From Candidatus Accumulibacter phosphatis (GTDB taxonomy: Bacteria > Pseudomonadota > Gammaproteobacteria > Burkholderiales > Rhodocyclaceae): a stretch of DNA of 32,991 nucleotides. Position numbers and translations under genes: made by a program. The notes under the pieces were generated by a model that was not told the origin of the DNA, made no database searches, and was given only the letters and a program-made list of their open reading frames with translations. Each line of letters begins with the position of its first letter. Positions within the stretch are counted from its first letter, which is position 1. The stretch lies in the NCBI RefSeq assembly GCF_012939955.1, contig NZ_SPMY01000108.1, positions 1 to 32,991 of the forward strand, in the 5' to 3' direction. This document shows positions 14,432 through 22,069 of the stretch, one piece after another.

Positions 14432-15319
14432 TTACCCCCTCGCCGGTCGCCCTCGTGGCAGGGCGTTGCGTTGCCGGGCGGCGTAGTCGGCATGCTCGGC
14501 GGTCTGCCGGGCATAGGCTTCGCCGTTTTCGCGGGCCTTGGCGCTTTCTTCCAGCAGCCGTTCGGCGGTCGCTTCGATGCCGTGGCCCCAGGAGAGCGCG
14601 ATCTTGCACCAGATGAAATCCGCGCTAGTGCGTTTGGGATTACCGCCGGCGCCGATCGGCGCCCCTTCGAGGCAGCGCGCGTAGCTGGGCCATTTGCTCG
14701 TCCGCGAATCGCTGGAGGACGCGACGGGGGGTAGCGACACCGGGACCGGCTGGGCCGGCGCGAGGACGCCCATAGCGTCGAGGATCTGCGTAGTAACGCG
14801 GTGCCCGGGCTGGGCGGCGGCGATCCGGACCCGAGGAAAGTTCGGGGCGTAAGCGGGCTTGAAATTGGCGGTGCCGGCGACACGAGTGGCGCCGGACGCT
14901 TCCTTGTCGGCGCCGGTTCCTTCCTTGAGACGCGCGGCGAAGCCCCGGGGAGCGTTGGTGACGGCGACCCAGGCCTGCTGACCGCCGGGACTGGTACGCA
15001 GAATCAGGAATGCGGCCGGAGCGATGTGGGCCAGGGCATCTGGCGCGAGATCGTCGAGCTGCACCAGGGTGACGTCAGCGCCGGCGCGCGGACGGACGAT
15101 CAGATTGTTCTGCCGCCGCGCGGCGCTGGGCACCAGGTAGGGCATGGACTGCCGGGCCTGGGCCAGGCTCTGCGCCGGGCGAAAGCCCCGTTTCTCCTGC
15201 TGGAGGTTGGTGTGGGTGATATCGAAAGCCTCGGCCCCAGCACTGGCAAACAAGTCGAGCAGGCGCAGCGCCTCGGCGATAGGTTCGCCTGCGTCGGCAG
15301 ACCCCTTCCCGTTGATCAA
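14432..15319 (-). CDS. RepB-like plasmid DNA primase
   Basis: The product of about 295 residues resembles the RepB primase domain family of mobilizable plasmids: DITHTNLQQEKRGFRPAQSL, RRQNNLIVRPRAGADVTLVQ, AFLILRTSPGGQQAWVAVTN and VAGTANFKPAYAPNFPRV occur in the usual order. A charged helical tail (ESAKARENGEAYARQTAEHA) ends the protein. It should synthesise primers at the plasmid origin. The start is uncertain: TTG 15319 is used here, and the frame stays open further upstream without a better codon. Gene and kfrA point the same way, opposite to repA, with the origin between primase and RepA. Confidence 0.75.
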   Translation of the reverse strand: MINGKGSADAGEPIAEALRLLDLFASAGAEAFDITHTNLQQEKRGFRPAQSLAQARQSMPYLVPSAARRQNNLIVRPRAGADVTLVQLDDLAPDALAHIAPAAFLILRTSPGGQQAWVAVTNAPRGFAARLKEGTGADKEASGATRVAGTANFKPAYAPNFPRVRIAAAQPGHRVTTQILDAMGVLAPAQPVPVSLPPVASSSDSRTSKWPSYARCLEGAPIGAGGNPKRTSADFIWCKIALSWGHGIEATAERLLEESAKARENGEAYARQTAEHADYAARQRNALPRGRPARG

Positions 15320-15640
15320 AGTACCCTGCCCCCCGCCGTGGCTTCTATTTGCTTTCCCTGTCCTCGGACCTTTCCGGAAAACTACCGGCGCCGGGACGGG
15401 CTTTCAATTGAAAATTCCCGCCCGCGTTAGCGGGCGTCTGCTTGACGCGGCCCGAAGGGCCGCGCCTGTGGTGTTGGTATTTTGAGGCCGAAGGCCGATC
15501 ACTTGGGGTCGTGCGGCGGTGAACCTGTTCGGCGTCGGGATAAATTGGGCGCGGGAAAGCGAGGTGGAGCCCCTGCTTTTGCGTTGGTTGAGACCAAAAG
15601 AGGTGGCTGGATGCTGGTGGTAGCGACCACGGCTGGCTAG

Positions 15641-15964
15641 TTATCAACAACGCTAGAGTCTTGTTAAATAGAGTTAATAGAGTTACGTGATTCTTGCAAA
15701 GCTGTAAATGTCTGATGTTAAACAAGAAAAAAAGGTGCTTTTTGAATGTTCCGGTGTGTAAAAACACGAAGTTTGGTGTGTAAAAACACGAAGTTTGGTG
15801 TGTAAAAAACACGAATGCTGAGAGCATGTATGGAAAAGTTATCAACAGGCTCAAAGGTGGGTAATAACACGAACAATATTGACATGGCGTGTGAAAACAC
15901 GAAAAATCCGTGAATGGTGGGTGATAACACGAACTCGGAAGTCTCGGTGGGTGATAACACGAAG
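15641..15964. other. oriV: Iteron-type replication origin (oriV)
   Basis: Seven iterons of the form GGTGkGTrAwAACACGAA start at 15753, 15775, 15797, 15856, 15886, 15916 and 15946: two steps of 22 bp, a 59-bp gap, then three steps of 30 bp. DnaA-box-like TTATCAACA occurs at 15641-15649 and 15839-15847. An AT-rich stretch (about 15650-15750) is the likely opening region. The replication initiator follows immediately on the plus strand. Between 15320 and 15640 nothing recognisable is seen. Confidence 0.85.
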
Positions 15965-16984
15965 GAGAGGTCCCCTCTTCTTCCAATTCGGCACGAGCGG
16001 GATTTCTTCGTTTGCGACGTTTTTGATGCTGCCCTGAAGGGCGATAGCGCCTCGATGGAGCACCCGATATTCTCGCTGTCGAAGAAACCAGACATGAAGA
16101 CCCGTCGTTATGAGAACGGGGCGAGTTGGGCGGAGGTGCGGCCTGGCGCGAAGGGGTTAGCAACGGTCTTTGACCGAGACATTCTGATTTATTGCATAAG
16201 CCAGCTTATGGCGGCGGTGAATGATAGCCGTCCGGTGTCGCGAACCCTGCGGCTGCGGGCGCATGATCTCTTGATTGCGACCAATCGGGACACAAGCGGG
16301 CGTGGCTACTTGCAGCTCAGGGAAGCTCTCGAACGGCTGCAGGGCACGCAGATTGCGACCAACATCATTACGGGTGGCAAGGAGACGTTCGATTTGTTCA
16401 GCCTGATTGATCGGGCGCGGATCGTGCGGGAGAGCCGCGAAGGGCGAATGCAAGAAATCGAAATTGTCCTTTCGGATTGGGTGTTTCAGGCGGTCGAAGC
16501 TCATGAAGTACTAACGCTTGATCGCCAGTATTTTCAACTCGCCAAGCCGCTCGAACGGCGACTTTACGAGCTGGCACGCAAGCATGTCGGGCAACAGCTT
16601 TCGTTTAAGATTGGCTTGGAGAAGCTGCGGGCAAAGTGCGGGGCACAATCCACGCTAAAAGAGTTTCGGCGCCTGTTGCAGACGATCATTGATGCCGACC
16701 AGTTGCATGACCACATGCCAGGGTACGGTTTCAGGCTCGATGGCGATATGGTTGAAATGCGAACCAAGAGCAAGCTGCCATCCTCTACCGAGCGCGGGGT
16801 TTTTATCCGCTTGAGTGAGGATGCTTACGCGCTGGGGCGTAACTACGCGCCTGGCTGGGACATTCACAGAATTGAAGCAGAGTGGCGAGCTTGGATTGAT
16901 CGTAAGAAGATCAGCCCGCTTCATGCTCAGGCTCACTTTCTGGCGTTCTGTAAGCGGCGGGGCAAGTATCCTGGGTTTTCTTAA
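15914..16984 (+). CDS. repA: Plasmid replication initiator RepA (RPA family)
   Basis: The product (up to 356 residues) matches replication initiator protein A: DFFVCDVFDAALKGDSASME then HPIFSLSKKPD near the start, a central SRTLRLRAHDLLIATNRDTS winged-helix region and QYFQLAKPLERRLYELARKH. It binds the iterons and loads replication proteins. The last two iterons lie inside the first 17 codons from 15914, so initiation probably occurs further down. Family similarity begins near DFFVCDV (about 15999), after AAGGAGAGG at 15961-15969. A non-ATG start there is possible; ATG 16055 would remove conserved residues. Iteron overlap suggests autorepression. Confidence 0.9.
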   Translation: MVGDNTNSEVSVGDNTKERSPLLPIRHERDFFVCDVFDAALKGDSASMEHPIFSLSKKPDMKTRRYENGASWAEVRPGAKGLATVFDRDILIYCISQLMAAVNDSRPVSRTLRLRAHDLLIATNRDTSGRGYLQLREALERLQGTQIATNIITGGKETFDLFSLIDRARIVRESREGRMQEIEIVLSDWVFQAVEAHEVLTLDRQYFQLAKPLERRLYELARKHVGQQLSFKIGLEKLRAKCGAQSTLKEFRRLLQTIIDADQLHDHMPGYGFRLDGDMVEMRTKSKLPSSTERGVFIRLSEDAYALGRNYAPGWDIHRIEAEWRAWIDRKKISPLHAQAHFLAFCKRRGKYPGFS

Positions 16985-17008
16985 GCGCGGCTGCACTACC
17001 GCCCTACC

Positions 17009-17252
17009 CTACTTGGTGGCTAGCCTGCTTTTTTTAATGAATTCATGAAAACATTCATTCAGCAATTCATTAAGTTTTAAGCCTCGATCGAGAGCCGCTT
17101 GCTTGAAGGATCGCACGAAATCTGGGGGGCATGCGGAATTGCAAAGGCACGAGCTCGGCGGATGAGGTCACGCCGCGCTGACGGGTGATGCTCTGCTGGC
17201 GTGGCTTGGTCGGCGAAAGGTCGGCGGCGGTGATAGCAACAGTCTTAGCCAT
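17009..17252 (-). pseudogene. Small ParA-partner protein (ParB/ParG-like role), one-base frameshift
   Basis: As read, the frame gives 60 residues ending RSRLKT. Removing one G from the G6 run 17124-17129 gives an 80-residue protein continuing RMPPDFVRSFKQAALDRGLK then LNELLNECFHEF and ending at the stop 17009-17011. The restored C-terminus looks like a ribbon-helix-helix or helical DNA-binding segment. The start overlaps the parA stop by eight bases, the classic position of the centromere-binding partner of a small ParA. Either a sequence error or a disabled partition partner. Confidence 0.7.
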
Positions 17253-17898
17253 GCTTAACTTTCCTTACTGATTTAATGTTTTCATGAAAACATGATTTCA
17301 CGCTAAGCCATAAACGGGCGATTTCGTCGGCGGCTGGGCTCTTCGGGGCAAGCTCTGGGGCGGTGCGGCCTCCGGTCATCGCGCCTGCGTAGGGAACGCG
17401 GTCGGCGATGAAGGCTTGAGCAACCCGACCATGCTCGGAAAGAGCGGCGATCGTTTGGGCGGTGATGGTGGCCTGGGGCTTGGCTTGAGTGATGACGAAG
17501 AGGAAAGGTTTCCCCGCTTGCTTGACCAAGGCAACGGTTTCCGAAACGGCCCAAAGATCGGCGGGAGAAGGGCGAACGGGGATTAACACGAGATCGGCCA
17601 TGTTGATGACGGCGGAGCTCTGACCGGAGATCGTGGGGGCGGTATCAATGAAACAATAGGCCGCGCCACGTTGAGCCATGTTGGCCAGTCCCTCTGCGAT
17701 ACGGGCAAATGGCATTTCGGCGCGGTTGGGGGTGTCTTGCTCCCGTCGCGCGTGCCATTGGCTGAGTGTGCCTTGCTCATCGGTATCAATGAGCCACACG
17801 GGGACATCGCCGATGCGTTCAGCTTCGACTGCGAGGTGAGCGGCAAGGGTCGTTTTACCGCTGCCACCTTTTTGGGATGTGATTACGATTGTTTTCAT
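17245..17898 (-). CDS. parA: ParA-type partition ATPase
   Basis: The 217-residue product is a small deviant-Walker ATPase (KGGSGKTT at residues 10-17) with the CFIDTAPTISGQSSAVINMA switch region and no N-terminal HTH, as in type Ib (ParF-like) partition systems. It should move plasmid copies apart on the nucleoid. ATG 17898 (MKTIVITSQKGGSGK) is preferred over an ATG nine bases upstream because ParA proteins begin this way. The start lies within a palindrome that occurs again downstream. The partner gene follows with an 8-base overlap. Confidence 0.92.
   Translation of the reverse strand: MKTIVITSQKGGSGKTTLAAHLAVEAERIGDVPVWLIDTDEQGTLSQWHARREQDTPNRAEMPFARIAEGLANMAQRGAAYCFIDTAPTISGQSSAVINMADLVLIPVRPSPADLWAVSETVALVKQAGKPFLFVITQAKPQATITAQTIAALSEHGRVAQAFIADRVPYAGAMTGGRTAPELAPKSPAADEIARLWLSVKSCFHENIKSVRKVKHG
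17278..17291. promoter_or_regulatory. 14-bp palindrome within the par genes
   Basis: GTTTTCATGAAAAC is perfectly self-complementary and lies near the 3' end of parA. The identical palindrome covers the parA start at 17891-17904, and a shortened form TTCATGAAAAC is at 17042-17052. Candidate partition-complex or autorepression sites. Confidence 0.5.
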
Positions 17899-17904
17899 GA
17901 AAAC
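17891..17904. promoter_or_regulatory. 14-bp palindrome over the parA start
   Basis: GTTTTCATGAAAAC, identical to 17278-17291, covers the ATG at 17898. Further CATGAA half-sites follow at 17911 and 17936. The 220 bp to 18129 contain no gene and are a reasonable place for the centromere and par promoter. Confidence 0.5.
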
Positions 17905-18129
17905 CACCGTTCATGAATGAAGGAAATAAACATCTCATGAAATTAACCAAATTCTGGAAGGTGGTCAAGCTGAATAGAAGCAGAGTTGTTTTTCTTGGCG
18001 GTAAAGTGACCGGAAGGCGCGTCACTGGACAGGCGGAGGTCCGCGCAGCGTGGCTCAAGGAACGAGGCGCGTAGAGGTCGGAAAAGTCGTGCGCTAAGCC
18101 GGTTGCCTGTGCCGCGGCTCCAATCCATC

Positions 18130-18158
18130 TTGTCAGTACATACAAGTTTTTGTATAGT
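18130..18158 (+). promoter_or_regulatory. Sigma-70-type promoter of the second HigBA-like operon
   Basis: TTGTCA (18130-18135) and TATAGT (18153-18158) are separated by exactly 17 bp. The toxin ATG at 18165 is only seven bases after the -10, so transcription would start at or next to the start codon: a possibly leaderless mRNA. TACAAGTTTTTGTA (18141-18154) is an imperfect palindrome across the -10 that could be the operator. Confidence 0.6.
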
Positions 18159-18164
18159 CTAGAC

Positions 18165-18503
18165 ATGATCAATCTCAAGCCAGTCGAATTCCGTGGATGC
18201 TCCCTTGATGACCTTCGCGCCTTCCCACTCGCGGCCAAACGCGAGGCAGGCCATCAACTCGACCAGATACAGAACGGCCAGGAACCGGACGACTGGAAGC
18301 CTATGAGCGCCGTGGGCCAGGGGGTAAGGGAGATTCGGATTCGGGATGCAGCCGGGGCGTTTCGGATCATCTACGTCGCCAAGTTCGCTGATGCCGTCTA
18401 CGTGCTTCACTGCTTCCAGAAGAAGACCGCGAAGACCAGCAAGGCCGATCTGGGCTTGGCCGCCAAGCGTTACCGCGATTTGTTGAAGGAGCTAAACCAA
18501 TGA
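18165..18503 (+). CDS. HigB/Gp49-like toxin
   Basis: The 112-residue product (MINLKPVEFRGCSLDDLRAF) carries the family core QGVREIRIRDAAGAFRIIYV followed by AKFADAVYVLHCFQKKT and ends DLGLAAKRYRDLLKELNQ. It is a RelE-superfamily ribonuclease toxin. It overlaps the antitoxin by ATGA. ATG 18165 is chosen because the promoter lies immediately upstream; a TTG at 18150 would be inside the -10 region. It is intact, unlike the related toxin at 3723. Confidence 0.88.
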   Translation: MINLKPVEFRGCSLDDLRAFPLAAKREAGHQLDQIQNGQEPDDWKPMSAVGQGVREIRIRDAAGAFRIIYVAKFADAVYVLHCFQKKTAKTSKADLGLAAKRYRDLLKELNQ

Positions 18504-18781
18504 GCAACGAACGATTTGCCAGCGTCTGGGATGCCATCGAGGACACCCCGGAAGCAGCGGAAAACATGAAGCTGCGTTCTGTCCTGCTGACGGCGCTGAA
18601 GAACCACCTTACCCGGACCGAAATGAGCCAGACGCAGGCCGCCAAACTCTTTGGTGTGACTCAGCCGCGTGTCTCTGACCTGATGCGCGGCAAGATCAAC
18701 CTGTTCGGCCTCGATGCACTGGTGAACATGGCGACGGCTGCCGGGCTTCACATCGAAATGCGGGTGCTTGAAGCTGCCTGA
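18500..18781 (+). CDS. HigA-like antitoxin, XRE-type HTH
   Basis: The 93-residue protein has an HTH at about residues 45-70 (MSQTQAAKLFGVTQPRVSDL) of the same type as the antitoxin at 4082. It overlaps the toxin stop by four bases, so translation is probably coupled. It should neutralise the toxin and repress the operon. Confidence 0.9.
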   Translation: MSNERFASVWDAIEDTPEAAENMKLRSVLLTALKNHLTRTEMSQTQAAKLFGVTQPRVSDLMRGKINLFGLDALVNMATAAGLHIEMRVLEAA

Positions 18782-18854
18782 CCTTTTCGAAGATCGCCAT
18801 TTAACGCCGCTTCAAGCGAGAGCGGTTTTCGAGAACACCCCGGCCACATCGGCG

Positions 18855-18902
18855 CTAGCAGCCTGTCGGACTTGACCGGGATCAAGTCCGACAGGCTGCT
18901 AG
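18855..18902. repeat. 48-bp near-perfect palindrome between convergent genes
   Basis: Twenty-one-base perfect arms (18855-18875 and 18882-18902) flank the six bases CCGGGA. It sits between the HigA-like gene (+) and the integrase gene (-) and overlaps the integrase stop codon. It could be a two-way terminator (no T-tract on either side), the remains of an IS end, or a recombination site; arms around a 6-bp centre are the layout of Xer-type core sites. Confidence 0.65.
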
Positions 18903-19867
18903 TAGGCGACCTTGAAGGTCGGACTATCCTCCGGCCTAGTCTTGCGGTGGTCATAAATACGCGTCGTGGCGATGTTGGCGTGACCCAGCCACTCCTGCAC
19001 CTTGGCGATGTCGGCCTGGTGGTCAAGCGCATTGGTCGCGGCGGTCGCCCGCAACGCGTGCGCCCCGATCGCGAAACCCAGTGCCGTTGAGTATTGCCGC
19101 ACCAGTTTGTATACCGCGTCGGGCGTGATCGCTCTTTCCAGTCCGCCAGTAGTGCAGTTGTTGCGCAGCGGCCGGAATAGGGCGCCGGCATCGTCCGCGC
19201 CATGCCCTGCGATCTCAAGATAGTCGCCGATCAAGCCGCCGGCCGCGGGGTGCAGCGGGACATAACGGATCTTGCCGCCCTTGCCGAATACCTTGAGGTG
19301 CGGCACCCCGCGCCGCTCGTGTTTGTAGTCCTTGACCGTCAACCGACACAGCTCGTCACGCCGCAGAGCGTGATAGAGCAGGGTGGCCAGGATGGCGCGG
19401 TCGCGCTTGCCCTTGAGCGACGCGCCGTCGGGCGCGTCCAGCAGCTTGCGCGCCTGGTGGTCGCCGAGCGCCGGGGTCTTGCCTTCGTAGCTTTCCACCG
19501 GTGGGCGCTTGACCCCCTTGACTGGGTTATGGGTCACGGCGTTCTTCTCGCACAGGGACTCGAACAGCGACGACAGGGCCGCCAGGCGATGCCGGACGGT
19601 CATGCCGCTCAAGGCGCGCTGCACCAGGTCGTCACGCCAGGCGATGACGTGGGCGCGGATCACGGTGCGGAATTCCTCGGGCTTCACGATGCCGGTGAAC
19701 TTCATAAAATCCCCGAGGGCGTTTTCGTAGGCGCGGCGGGTGGCCTTGTTGCCGAGATTGGCAAACCATTCGATTTCGGGGGGAACATCGGCCAGGCGCT
19801 GGAACTGCTCGGCGGTCAGGAGCCGGGAAGCGGAGGGCAGGGTGGCTGGCAGGCCGCTCGTGGTCAT
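18899..19867 (-). CDS. Tyrosine recombinase, possible plasmid dimer resolvase
   Basis: The 322-residue product has the N-terminal SAM-like domain (about 35-120) and a complete catalytic set: R169 (HALRRDEL), lysine region GKGGKIRYVPL (about 196-205), H270-x-x-R273 (GAHALRAT), H296 (LGHANI) and Y305 (TTRIY). It begins 13 bases after the stop of the RHH antitoxin gene and is probably co-transcribed with the PIN/RHH pair. On a plasmid a likely job is multimer resolution. A 48-bp palindrome at its 3' end is a candidate site, not demonstrated. Confidence 0.88.
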   Translation of the reverse strand: MTTSGLPATLPSASRLLTAEQFQRLADVPPEIEWFANLGNKATRRAYENALGDFMKFTGIVKPEEFRTVIRAHVIAWRDDLVQRALSGMTVRHRLAALSSLFESLCEKNAVTHNPVKGVKRPPVESYEGKTPALGDHQARKLLDAPDGASLKGKRDRAILATLLYHALRRDELCRLTVKDYKHERRGVPHLKVFGKGGKIRYVPLHPAAGGLIGDYLEIAGHGADDAGALFRPLRNNCTTGGLERAITPDAVYKLVRQYSTALGFAIGAHALRATAATNALDHQADIAKVQEWLGHANIATTRIYDHRKTRPEDSPTFKVAY

Positions 19868-19880
19868 GGCCGCGTCCGGT

Positions 19881-20132
19881 TCAAGGAATCAGATCGTCTG
19901 GCTGCGGCGGCTCACCGCCCTGGCGCTGCATAATGCGGTCGAAAGCATCAAAATCAGCCCGCTCCCGACGTTCAGCGAAGAACGTCGCGGTGTTCATGGC
20001 CGCCAGCTTTTCGGCGACAGCGGTCGCCACGAACTGGTTTAAGCTCGTGCCGTCGGCCTTGGCGCGGCGCACAACTTCGGCCTTGATCGAATTAGGCAGA
20101 CGCAGCGGGTAGGTGCTTTGAGAATTTCTCAT
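19881..20132 (-). CDS. RHH-type antitoxin of a PIN-domain toxin pair
   Basis: The 83-residue product is of the HicB/Arc-like ribbon-helix-helix kind (STYPLRLPNSIKAEVVRRAK then DGTSLNQFVATAVAEKLAAM). It follows a PIN-domain gene with an ATGA overlap. Toxin-first order and this antitoxin type are usual for the TIGR00305 PIN group. The C-terminal part (FFAERRERADFDAFDRIMQR) probably contacts the toxin. Confidence 0.85.
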   Translation of the reverse strand: MRNSQSTYPLRLPNSIKAEVVRRAKADGTSLNQFVATAVAEKLAAMNTATFFAERRERADFDAFDRIMQRQGGEPPQPDDLIP

Positions 20133-20552
20133 AGTCTGATCCTCCGTAAGGCGGTGATAGGGGTCAATACTTCGATGCCAAATTGCAGGGGCACAGTGCC
20201 GAAATCGCGTTGATTAAACGTCACGATAGCCGACGCGAGGCCGTTGGCGGCGGCTTCGAGCACCAGTTCGTCGCCGGGATCGCGCAACAGCGGTCGCCAC
20301 AAAAAAATGCGTCTCAACCGGCGCGACCATGGCGATGACGGCATCCAGAAAGATGCTCACCTGGGCGGGGCTAAGACCGGCAGCTATGCCGTGTTCAGGT
20401 CGACAACAGGTCGCTTCGTATTCGAGCGCCAGCGCCACATTGGCCACAAGCGTCACCTCGCCCCGACGGGCGGCCATCAACAAGGCGGCTGAAGCGCCAG
20501 TTGGACTGCGCATAGCAGCAACGATAACGTTAGTGTCGAGAACAAGCCTCAT
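20129..20552 (-). pseudogene. PIN-domain toxin gene with one-base frameshift
   Basis: The first part MRLVLDTNVIVAAMRSPTGA carries the PIN acidic D6, and the middle (LALEYEATCCRPEHG) a second acidic site. An extra base in the A7/T7 run 20299-20305 breaks the frame; with six, the protein continues FLWRPLLRDPGDELVLEAAA then TFNQRDFGT and ends LTPITALRRIRL at 20129. PIN toxins are metal-dependent RNases. It overlaps its antitoxin gene. The break may be a sequence error because the rest is well preserved. Confidence 0.75.
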
Positions 20553-20694
20553 ATCATCAGCAATATCATATTGCGGGCGATGTGTCTACAAGAAAGCAGA
20601 TCATGGCGCCATAACACCACCCCGCGTAACTATCGATAAAATAGGTTATCAATAGTCAAATGACCGGAAGCTGTTGCGCACGCTCGATCACATT

Positions 20695-20713
20695 TGTATT
20701 AGTATCTAATACA
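20695..20713. promoter_or_regulatory. Palindromic operator before the ParD-like gene
   Basis: TGTATTAG-TAT-CTAATACA has perfect eight-base arms and ends 26 bases before the start codon. ParD antitoxins repress their own operons, so this is a likely ParD site. Confidence 0.6.
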
Positions 20714-20739
20714 CAAGATCAACCCAGAAAGGAGCCGTC

Positions 20740-20997
20740 ATGCCGCGAAACACCAGCGTCACCCTGGGTGAACACTTCGAGGGCTTCATCGCCCAGCAGA
20801 TCGATGCCGGCCGCTTCGAGTCCAAGAGCGAGGTGGTGCGCGCCGCGATGCGGCTGCTCGAAGAGCACGAACAGAAAGTGAGCGCCTTGCGTCAGGCCCT
20901 GGTTGAGGGCGAGACGAGCGGCGAACCGGTGCCCTTCACGATGGCGTCGATCATCGAGGAGGCACGCCAGGAGTGTTACAAGGGAGCGCAAGGCTAG
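20740..20997 (+). CDS. parD: ParD-like antitoxin without a toxin partner
   Basis: The 85-residue product begins MPRNTSVTLGEHFEGFIAQQ and continues with SKSEVVRAAMRLLEEHEQKV, the ribbon-helix-helix domain and helix of ParD. GAAAGGAG precedes the ATG. The final residues (SIIEEARQECYKGAQG) depart from usual ParD tails. Where parE should follow, an IS1380-type transposase fragment begins directly after the stop, so the toxin gene seems to have been replaced. An orphan antitoxin could still autorepress. Confidence 0.75.
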   Translation: MPRNTSVTLGEHFEGFIAQQIDAGRFESKSEVVRAAMRLLEEHEQKVSALRQALVEGETSGEPVPFTMASIIEEARQECYKGAQG

Positions 20998-21792
20998 ATG
21001 CCGATTATCGGCCATCTGGCTGAAGCCGGCATCGTGATCTTCGACGCGTTTCGTGAAGGCAACATCGCCCCGGCAACACAGAACTTCGAATTCATCCAGG
21101 CCTGTGAAGCACGCCTGCCCAAAGGGCATCGGATGGCCCATGTCCGCCTGGACTCGGCCGGCTATCAGGCTGACATTGTCAATTACTGCGAAAACACCGG
21201 CAAGACCTTCGCCATCGGCGGTCGGCTGGATGCGCCGACACAACAGGCCATTGCCGGAATCCCTGAAAGCGACTGGAAGCGCTACGCTGACTGCGCCGTT
21301 GCCGAGACACTGCACAGCATGAACGAGACCAGGAAAGCGTTCCGCCTGATCGTCGTCAAGTACAAGCGGCAGGCAGAACTGTTCGATGACGCACCGAGAT
21401 ACCACGTCATCGTCAGCAACTGCGTCGAATCGACCACCGACACCCTGATCTGGTATCGCTAGTGCGGGGAGACTTCCGAGAATGGGATCAAGGAACTGAA
21501 GATCGGCTTCGGCATGGGGCGCATGCCCTGCGGGCAGCTTATCGTCAACGCTGCATTCTTCCGCATCGGCGTTATCGCCCATAACCTGTTCGTCCTGTTC
21601 AAGCATTCCACCCTGGGCGCCGATTGGCAGCGCTATAAAGTCGCCACCATCCGCTGGCGCCTGTTTCATCTGCCGGGCAAGGTGGTGCGCCATGCTGGGG
21701 CATGGGTGTTGAAGGTCGCGGTCGATACCGTCGACCGCTTCCGCACCATCCGTACCCGCAGCTTCGCGCAGGCCGTGGCAAATTCTCCATAG
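20998..21792 (+). pseudogene. IS1380-family transposase remnant, 5'-truncated, internal stop
   Basis: IFDAFREGNIAPATQNFEFI, MAHVRLDSAGYQADIVNYCE, GGRLDAPTQQAIAGIPESDW and IVSNCVESTTDTLIWYR match the middle of IS1380-family DDE transposases. An in-frame TAG at 21460-21462 follows, after which the same frame continues CGETSENGIKELKIGFGMGR and NAAFFRIGVIAHNLFVLFK to TAG 21792. Relatives have QRGETSEN here, so CAG to TAG is the likely change. The N-terminal third is missing. It is certainly inactive. Confidence 0.85.
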
Positions 21793-22033
21793 CCGCTTCC
21801 GCTCGGCACCCCGGCAAGACTCCTCCGTGCAGCACTGCGCGAGGAACCGTTCGTCCAGAACTCGTGCCACCACCATGCTATCGGGATCCGCCCCTCCGCT
21901 TTTGCGTACTCTGCGAACTGCCGCCGCCTCTTGCGTGGCCCCTCTCGCACTTCGCGCGCCTTCAGCATGGGCAAGAGCCCCGGCAACCGGGCGGCGAGGT
22001 TTTCAATCGCGGGATTTGGGGCCTTTTAATGGC
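21793..22033. other. Intergenic region, probably the 3' end of the IS1380 remnant
   Basis: These 241 bp show no gene. They follow the transposase remnant and may include its right terminal repeat, perhaps near the CGCGGGATTTGGGGCC stretch ending about 22024. The left end is missing, so the repeat cannot be confirmed. Confidence 0.35.
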
Positions 22034-22065
22034 TTGACGTATCCTATCCCCCTGGATAGGATACG
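22034..22065 (+). promoter_or_regulatory. Promoter and operator of the metal-sensing regulator
   Basis: TTGACG (22034-22039) and TAGGAT (22057-22062) are 17 bp apart. A perfect inverted repeat CGTATCCTATCC (22038-22049) / GGATAGGATACG (22054-22065) with spacer CCCT covers the promoter. CsoR/RcnR-family repressors bind such G/C-tract inverted repeats. The regulator's ATG is eight bases after the -10, so the transcript would have almost no leader. Confidence 0.75.
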
Positions 22066-22069
22066 AGGT

